Under the pieces are notes generated by a model. That model ran no database searches, was not told where the DNA came from, and saw nothing but the letters and a program-made list of their open reading frames with translations. This document shows positions 59,783 through 64,000 of a stretch of DNA of 64,000 nt, in pieces. The DNA comes from Paraburkholderia dioscoreae (GTDB lineage Bacteria > Pseudomonadota > Gammaproteobacteria > Burkholderiales > Burkholderiaceae): positions 248,001-312,000 of the forward strand of contig NZ_LR699553.1 in NCBI RefSeq assembly GCF_902459535.1, written 5' to 3'. A program made the translations under genes and the position numbers. The first letter of the stretch is position 1. Each line of letters begins with the position of its first letter.

Positions 59783-60766
59783 ATGAAACTTGCCACGCTG
59801 AAGGACGGCACGCGCGACGGTCAGCTGATCGTCGTGTCCCGCGACCTGCACACCGCGGCCATCGCCGACGCGATCGCGCCCACGTTGCAGCGCGTGCTCG
59901 ACGACTGGGCCTTCTACGCGCCGCAACTGCACGACCTGTACGACGCGCTCAATCAGGGCCGCGCGCGCAACACCTTCGCTTTCGACGCCAGGGAGTGCAT
60001 GGCGCCGCTGCCGCGCGCGTTCCAGTGGGCCGACGGCTCGTCGTATGTGAACCATGTCGAACTGGTGCGGCGCGCGCGCGGCGCGGAAATGCCGCCGGAG
60101 TTCTGGACCGATCCGTTGATGTATCAAGGCGGCAGCGACGACTTCATCGGACCGAAGGACGACGTGCTGTGCGCGTCCGAAGCATTCGGCATCGACTTCG
60201 AAGCGGAAGTCGCGGTGATCACCACCGACGTGCCGATGGGCGTCACGCCCGACCAGGCGCTCAGGAGCGTGCGTCTGATCACGCTGGTCAACGACGTCTC
60301 GCTGCGCAATCTGATCCCGGCCGAACTCGCGAAAGGCTTCGGCTTTTTCCAGAGCAAGCCGGCCACGTCGTTCGCGCCGGTCGCGGTGACGCCCGACGAA
60401 CTCGGCGAACACTGGCGCGACGGCCGCGTGCACCGGCCGATGATCGTCCACTGGAACAATAAGAAAGTCGGCCAGCCGGACGCCGGCACCGACATGGTGT
60501 TCCACTTCGGCCAGTTGATCGCGCACGCGGCGAAGACGCGCAACCTGCGCGCGGGCGCGATCGTGGGTTCGGGCACGGTGTCGAACAAGGACGCCAAGCG
60601 CGGCTATTGCTGTATCGCCGAGAAGCGCTGCCTCGAAACCATCGAGCACGGCGCGCCGCAAACCGAGTTCATGAAGTACGGCGACACGGTGAAGATCGAA
60701 ATGTTCGACGAGGCGGGCAAGTCGATTTTCGGTTCGATCGACCAGGGCATCGCACCGCTGGACTGA
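59783..60766 (+). CDS. fumarylacetoacetate hydrolase family protein
   Basis: 327 residues of the FAH fold. The first 60 residues are an N-terminal lid domain (MKLATLKDGTRDGQL); the catalytic core has RAFQWADGSSYVNHVELVRRARG, PLMYQGGSDDF, the metal region FEAEVAVIT, and SGTVSNKDAKRGYCCIAEKRC. The length and lid suit the two-domain bacterial fumarylacetoacetase-like hydrolases of aromatic breakdown (tyrosine or related ring cleavage products). A divergent IclR regulator supports a catabolic role. Other homogentisate genes are not in the window. Confidence 0.88.
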   Translation: MKLATLKDGTRDGQLIVVSRDLHTAAIADAIAPTLQRVLDDWAFYAPQLHDLYDALNQGRARNTFAFDARECMAPLPRAFQWADGSSYVNHVELVRRARGAEMPPEFWTDPLMYQGGSDDFIGPKDDVLCASEAFGIDFEAEVAVITTDVPMGVTPDQALRSVRLITLVNDVSLRNLIPAELAKGFGFFQSKPATSFAPVAVTPDELGEHWRDGRVHRPMIVHWNNKKVGQPDAGTDMVFHFGQLIAHAAKTRNLRAGAIVGSGTVSNKDAKRGYCCIAEKRCLETIEHGAPQTEFMKYGDTVKIEMFDEAGKSIFGSIDQGIAPLD

Positions 60767-61012
60767 CGCACCGCGATCGCGCCGAACGCGGCGCCCCGGG
60801 TCGAACCCAGCGCGTGCCGGATTCGAAAGGGTTTCGCCCGATACCGCGACGAGTGCGCGCGGCTACACTGACTGCCGCGGCGGCATACCCCGGGGCTGGC
60901 TGCGGGTTCATCGCAGGAGTGCCGCGAAGCAGCGTATGAATGGCACGTGAGCCGCGCACGAGCGAGTCCATCGGCAACACATCAAAAACGAAAACCGACG
61001 TGAGGAGACAGC

Positions 61013-62244
61013 ATGCTGCAAATCGAATCCCTTAAGCCTGGAACCGGGCGCGCCCGCGCGTCGAATCTGCGTGTGAATCATTCACGTGACCGGATCGCGC
61101 GTCGGGCCGTGGCGTTATGCGCGGCGCTCGCCAGCCTATTGCCCGGCATTGCGCTGGCGCAGGTGAAAATCGGCCTCGTGCTGTCGCTGACCGGGCCGGC
61201 CGCGTCGCTCGGCATTCCCGCGCGCGACACGGTCGCGCTGCTGCCAGGCAGATCGGTGGGCAGAGCGTCGAATACATCGTGCTCGACGACGCGTCCGATA
61301 CCACGCAGGCCGTGCAGGACACCAAGAAGCTGATCTCCGAGAATCACGTCGACGCGATCATCGGTTCGTCGATCACGCCGAATTCGCTGGCGATGATCGA
61401 CGTGGTCGCCGAAGGTGAAACGCCGATGATCTCGCTGGCATCGTCGGCAAAGATCATCGAGCCCGTGGATGCGAAACGCCGCTGGGTCTTCAAGACGCCA
61501 CAAACCGACGCGATGATGGCGTCGGCGATCGCCGAACACGCCAGCTTGCACGGCGTCAAAACCATCGCGTTCATCGGCCAGGCCGACGCGCTCGGCGAAA
61601 CCTTCTACACCGAGGTCGCGAAGTTCGCGCAACTGCATCACATCAATATGGTGGCGAGCGAGCGCTTTAATCGCACCGATCCGAGCGTAACCGGCCAGGT
61701 TCTCAAGATTCTGGCGACGCATCCCGACGCGGTGGTGGTCGGCGCGGCCGGCACGCCCGCCGCACTGCCGCCGAAGACGCTCCGGGAACGCGGCTACAAA
61801 GGGCTGATCTATCACAATCACGGGGTCGGCAATAACGACTTTCTGCGCGTGTGCGGCGCCGATTGCAACGGCACCTTCCTGCCGGCGAGTCCGGTGCTGG
61901 TCGCCGCGCAATTGCCGGCGGATCATCCGGCCAAGCGCCTCGCGCTCGATTACATCGCGCGCTTCGAAGCGGTGCGCGGCGCGGGCAGCGTCTCGGCGTT
62001 CGGCTCGTACACGTGGGACGCGGGCATGCTACTCGGCCATGCCGTGCCGGTCGCGCTGAAGGCGGCTGCGCCGGGCACGCCGGAGTTTCGCCGCGCATTG
62101 CGCGACGCGCTCGAGTCGACGCGAGGTCTTGCCGATACCAACGGCGTCGTCAACATGAGTGCCACGGATCATCTCGGGCTCGATCAACGGGCGCGTGTGA
62201 TGGTCGAAATCAGGAATGCGAAGTGGGTTTATCAGCCGCGCTGA
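61013..62244 (+). pseudogene. branched-chain amino-acid-type ABC substrate-binding protein, frameshifted
   Basis: The gene starts at 61013 (GAGGAGA just before) with a long signal region (RRAVALCAALASLLPGIALA, then QVKIGLVLSLTGPAASLGIPARDTVALLP) and is in frame to about 61244. The downstream sequence QIGGQSVEYIVLDDASDTTQAVQ to the end at 62244 is in another frame. Adding one base near 61245 would restore LLPKQIGGQ-like sequence, as in intact relatives. The rest is a complete LivJ-type periplasmic binding protein of about 410 residues. Either the gene is dead in this strain or the read has a one-base error. Without the join, neither half would make a working protein. Confidence 0.85.
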
Positions 62245-62410
62245 ATGAAAGGGCGCATGCGCTTCTCGGGAAAACGCCGGGCTGTTTCAGGTTTTCTCGC
62301 TCCGCAGAAAGCCCTTTGGGGGCTTAGCGAAGCTCCGGGTCTGCAGGCGCTCCCGATGAACGCAGCCCGGTCCAACAGACACACCGACACCGACATACGG
62401 ATTGCTGATC

Positions 62411-63298
62411 ATGTCTCAGACACCACACGGTAACAACGCGTTTTACGCGCACTATCAATCGCTCCAGTTGCATCGCCATCCGCACGGCGTGCTCGAAGTC
62501 GTGATGAACGGCGAGGGCGCCAACAAAAGCGGACTCGCCACGGCCAACGCGCGCATGCACTTCGAGCTCGCCGAAATCTGGCGCGACATCGACCGCGATC
62601 CCGACACGCGTGTCGCGATCATTCGCGGTGAAGGCAAAGGATTTTCGGCCGGCGGCGACCTGCAACTCGTCGAAGACATGGCGACCGATTTCGACGTGCG
62701 CGCGCGCGTCTGGCGCGAGGCGCGCGATCTGGTCTACAACGTGATCAATTGCAGCAAGCCGATCGTATCGGCCATGCACGGGCCGGCGGTGGGCGCGGGG
62801 CTCGTCGCGGGCCTGCTCGCCGACATCTCGATCGCGGCGAAGACGGCGCGCATTATCGACGGTCATACGCGTCTGGGCGTGGCCGCGGGCGATCACGCGG
62901 CGATCGTCTGGCCGCTCCTGTGCGGCATGGCGAAGGCCAAGTATTACCTGATGCTGTGCGAGCCGGTGAGCGGCGAAGAGGCGGAGCGCATTGGGCTCGT
63001 GTCGCTGGCCGTCGACGAAAACGATCTGCTGCCCAAGGCTTTCGAGGTCGCGCAGAAGCTGGCCAGCGGCTCGCAAACGGCGATTCGCTGGACCAAATAC
63101 GCGTTGAACAACTGGCTGCGTTCGGCGGGGCCGGCGTTCGACACGTCGCTCGCACTGGAATTCATGGGTTTTGCCGGGCCGGATGTACGCGAAGGCGTGA
63201 ACTCGCTGCGCGAGCGCCGCGCGCCGGATTTCGGCGGCGCCGACCCGTGGCGCGGGCAGCCGTCCGGCGGCGGCGCAGCGGGCGGCGAGCCCTCGTGA
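62411..63298 (+). CDS. enoyl-CoA hydratase/isomerase family protein
   Basis: 295 residues of the crotonase fold. AIIRGEGKGFSAGGDLQLVED carries the first oxyanion-hole region, SAMHGPAVGAGLVAGLLADISIAAKTARI the second, and GHTRLGVAAGDHAAIVWPLLCG follows. The usual catalytic Glu pair of enoyl-CoA hydratase is not obvious, so it may be an isomerase, hydrolase or other crotonase. The C-terminal 20 residues are a Gly/Pro tail. The gene is 166 bases after the frameshifted binding-protein gene and 82 bases before phaM. Confidence 0.88.
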   Translation: MSQTPHGNNAFYAHYQSLQLHRHPHGVLEVVMNGEGANKSGLATANARMHFELAEIWRDIDRDPDTRVAIIRGEGKGFSAGGDLQLVEDMATDFDVRARVWREARDLVYNVINCSKPIVSAMHGPAVGAGLVAGLLADISIAAKTARIIDGHTRLGVAAGDHAAIVWPLLCGMAKAKYYLMLCEPVSGEEAERIGLVSLAVDENDLLPKAFEVAQKLASGSQTAIRWTKYALNNWLRSAGPAFDTSLALEFMGFAGPDVREGVNSLRERRAPDFGGADPWRGQPSGGGAAGGEPS

Positions 63299-63380
63299 TG
63301 CTACCTCCCGCGCGGTATGATCGAATCAGACGCGCGCACAACGGCGCCCCTTTCTCACCTTATGCAGCGAGGCGACAAGC

Positions 63381-64000
63381 ATGACTACTCCTGACACCAC
63401 GCCGCCTTTCCCCGGGTTTCCCGGTTTTCCGCCCGCCGAAATGCTCGAGCGCATGTGGGGCATGATGCGCATGTCGCCGTTCGGCTCGGCTTTCTCCGGC
63501 GCGCAACCGAGCGGCGGCCTCGGACCCTCGCTCTCGATGATGTCCGACATGATGGCGCCGCTCACGAATGTCGAAGAACTCGACAAGCGCATTACCGACA
63601 TGCGCGCGGTCGAACAATGGCTCAAGCTGAATCTGAGCATGTTGCAGTCCGCGATTCAGGCGCTCGAAGTGCAACGCGCGACCCTCGCGACATTGCGGGC
63701 GTTCGGCGCCTTCGCACAGTCGTCGATGGCGCAGCCCACGGCGGCATCCGCAGCGCCGAGTCCCGCGCCGGCGACGGGCTGGCCGCATCCGGCGGCGCCG
63801 ACACCGGCGGCGGCCGCTTCGGCGAGCGCCGGATCATCGGCCGAAGAGCCATCCGGCGACGAAGAGCAAGCGCCCGCAACGCCGCCATTCGACGCGTCCG
63901 CGTGGTGGAATCTGCTGCAATCCCAGTTCAACCAGATCGCCCAGTTTGCGATGACGCAGCCGGCGGCTGCGGCGGGCAGCCCGGCAACGGATTCCACGCC
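63381..64000 (+). CDS. phaM: PhaM-like polyhydroxyalkanoate granule protein (cut by window end)
   Basis: The first 206 residues; the gene continues past the window. PPFPGFPGFPPAEMLERMWGMMRMSPFG, MSDMMAPLTNVEELDKRITDMRAVEQWLKLNLSMLQSAIQALEVQRATLATL (a long helix) and an Ala/Pro-rich linker match PhaM of Cupriavidus, which activates PHB synthase and binds both granules and DNA, so that granules are shared between daughter cells. The C-terminal Lys/Pro/Ala-rich DNA-binding tail expected in PhaM is outside the window. An AGGCGAC site precedes the ATG at 63381. Confidence 0.85.
   Translation, partial: MTTPDTTPPFPGFPGFPPAEMLERMWGMMRMSPFGSAFSGAQPSGGLGPSLSMMSDMMAPLTNVEELDKRITDMRAVEQWLKLNLSMLQSAIQALEVQRATLATLRAFGAFAQSSMAQPTAASAAPSPAPATGWPHPAAPTPAAAASASAGSSAEEPSGDEEQAPATPPFDASAWWNLLQSQFNQIAQFAMTQPAAAAGSPATDST

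Overview
The window is high-GC, densely packed DNA from a betaproteobacterium of the family Burkholderiaceae, most probably Paraburkholderia. The evidence is gene content and order: a KirBac-type potassium channel, a fused isobutyryl-CoA mutase, argS-SPOR-dsbA-SDR in a row, aceK beside a MerR regulator and a carbonic anhydrase/thiolase/acyl-CoA dehydrogenase operon, bioA-bioF-bioD-bioB, a two-piece metH, a PhaM-type polyhydroxyalkanoate granule protein, and DUF3567 and DUF1840 proteins. It reads as ordinary chromosome. I saw no phage, integrase, transposase, CRISPR array, rRNA or convincing tRNA.

Layout. 1-10 kb: start of a fused indolepyruvate oxidoreductase, a KirBac channel, two small unknown proteins, a LacI regulator/AGE isomerase/PfkB kinase cassette joined by 4-base overlaps, an EAL-CBS-GGDEF protein and a sodium/bile-acid-type transporter. 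10-21 kb: a secreted Gly-rich protein, a porin, a LysR regulator, IcmF, nitronate monooxygenase, a fluoroacetate-dehalogenase-like hydrolase, an Lrp regulator divergent from an EamA exporter. 21-27 kb: two metallo-beta-lactamase/MaoC/DUF1289/YbaK genes in tight series, HMG-CoA lyase, a GhrA-type reductase, an RBBP9-type hydrolase and a lone sulfate-binding protein. 27-32 kb: the biotin operon bioA-F-D-B. 32.3-33.4 kb: a gene-free inverted-repeat element. 33.4-43.4 kb: a secreted hydrolase; a carbonic anhydrase/thiolase/SDR/acyl-CoA dehydrogenase/YchJ operon; aceK; a MerR (LiuR-like) regulator divergent from a second MBL-fold protein. 43-51.5 kb: DppA-like binding protein, then argS-SPOR-dsbA-SDR-metal receptor read leftward, DUF1840 and a small Lys-rich secreted protein. 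51.6-64 kb: split metH, DUF3567, a PcaD-like lactonase, a DUF3108 protein, IclR divergent from an FAA hydrolase, a frameshifted amino-acid-binding protein, an enoyl-CoA hydratase family protein and PhaM (cut by the window end).

How the genes fit together. Much of the region deals with acyl-CoA and branched-chain metabolism (IcmF, HMG-CoA lyase, acyl-CoA dehydrogenase, thiolase, hydratases, carbonic anhydrase, LiuR-like regulator). Two cofactor systems needed there are also present: biotin synthesis, which supplies carboxylases, and B12 enzymes (IcmF, MetH). AceK links this to the glyoxylate/TCA branch point and PhaM to carbon storage.

The most unusual DNA is the 32.6-33.4 kb element. It has two arms of about 230 bp in inverted orientation, each holding a strong hairpin with a compensatory base-pair change between arms, around a core of five degenerate 35-bp repeats. 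A second structured repeat, two tandem hairpin modules 53 bp apart, lies inside the acyl-CoA operon at 36.87-36.97 kb.
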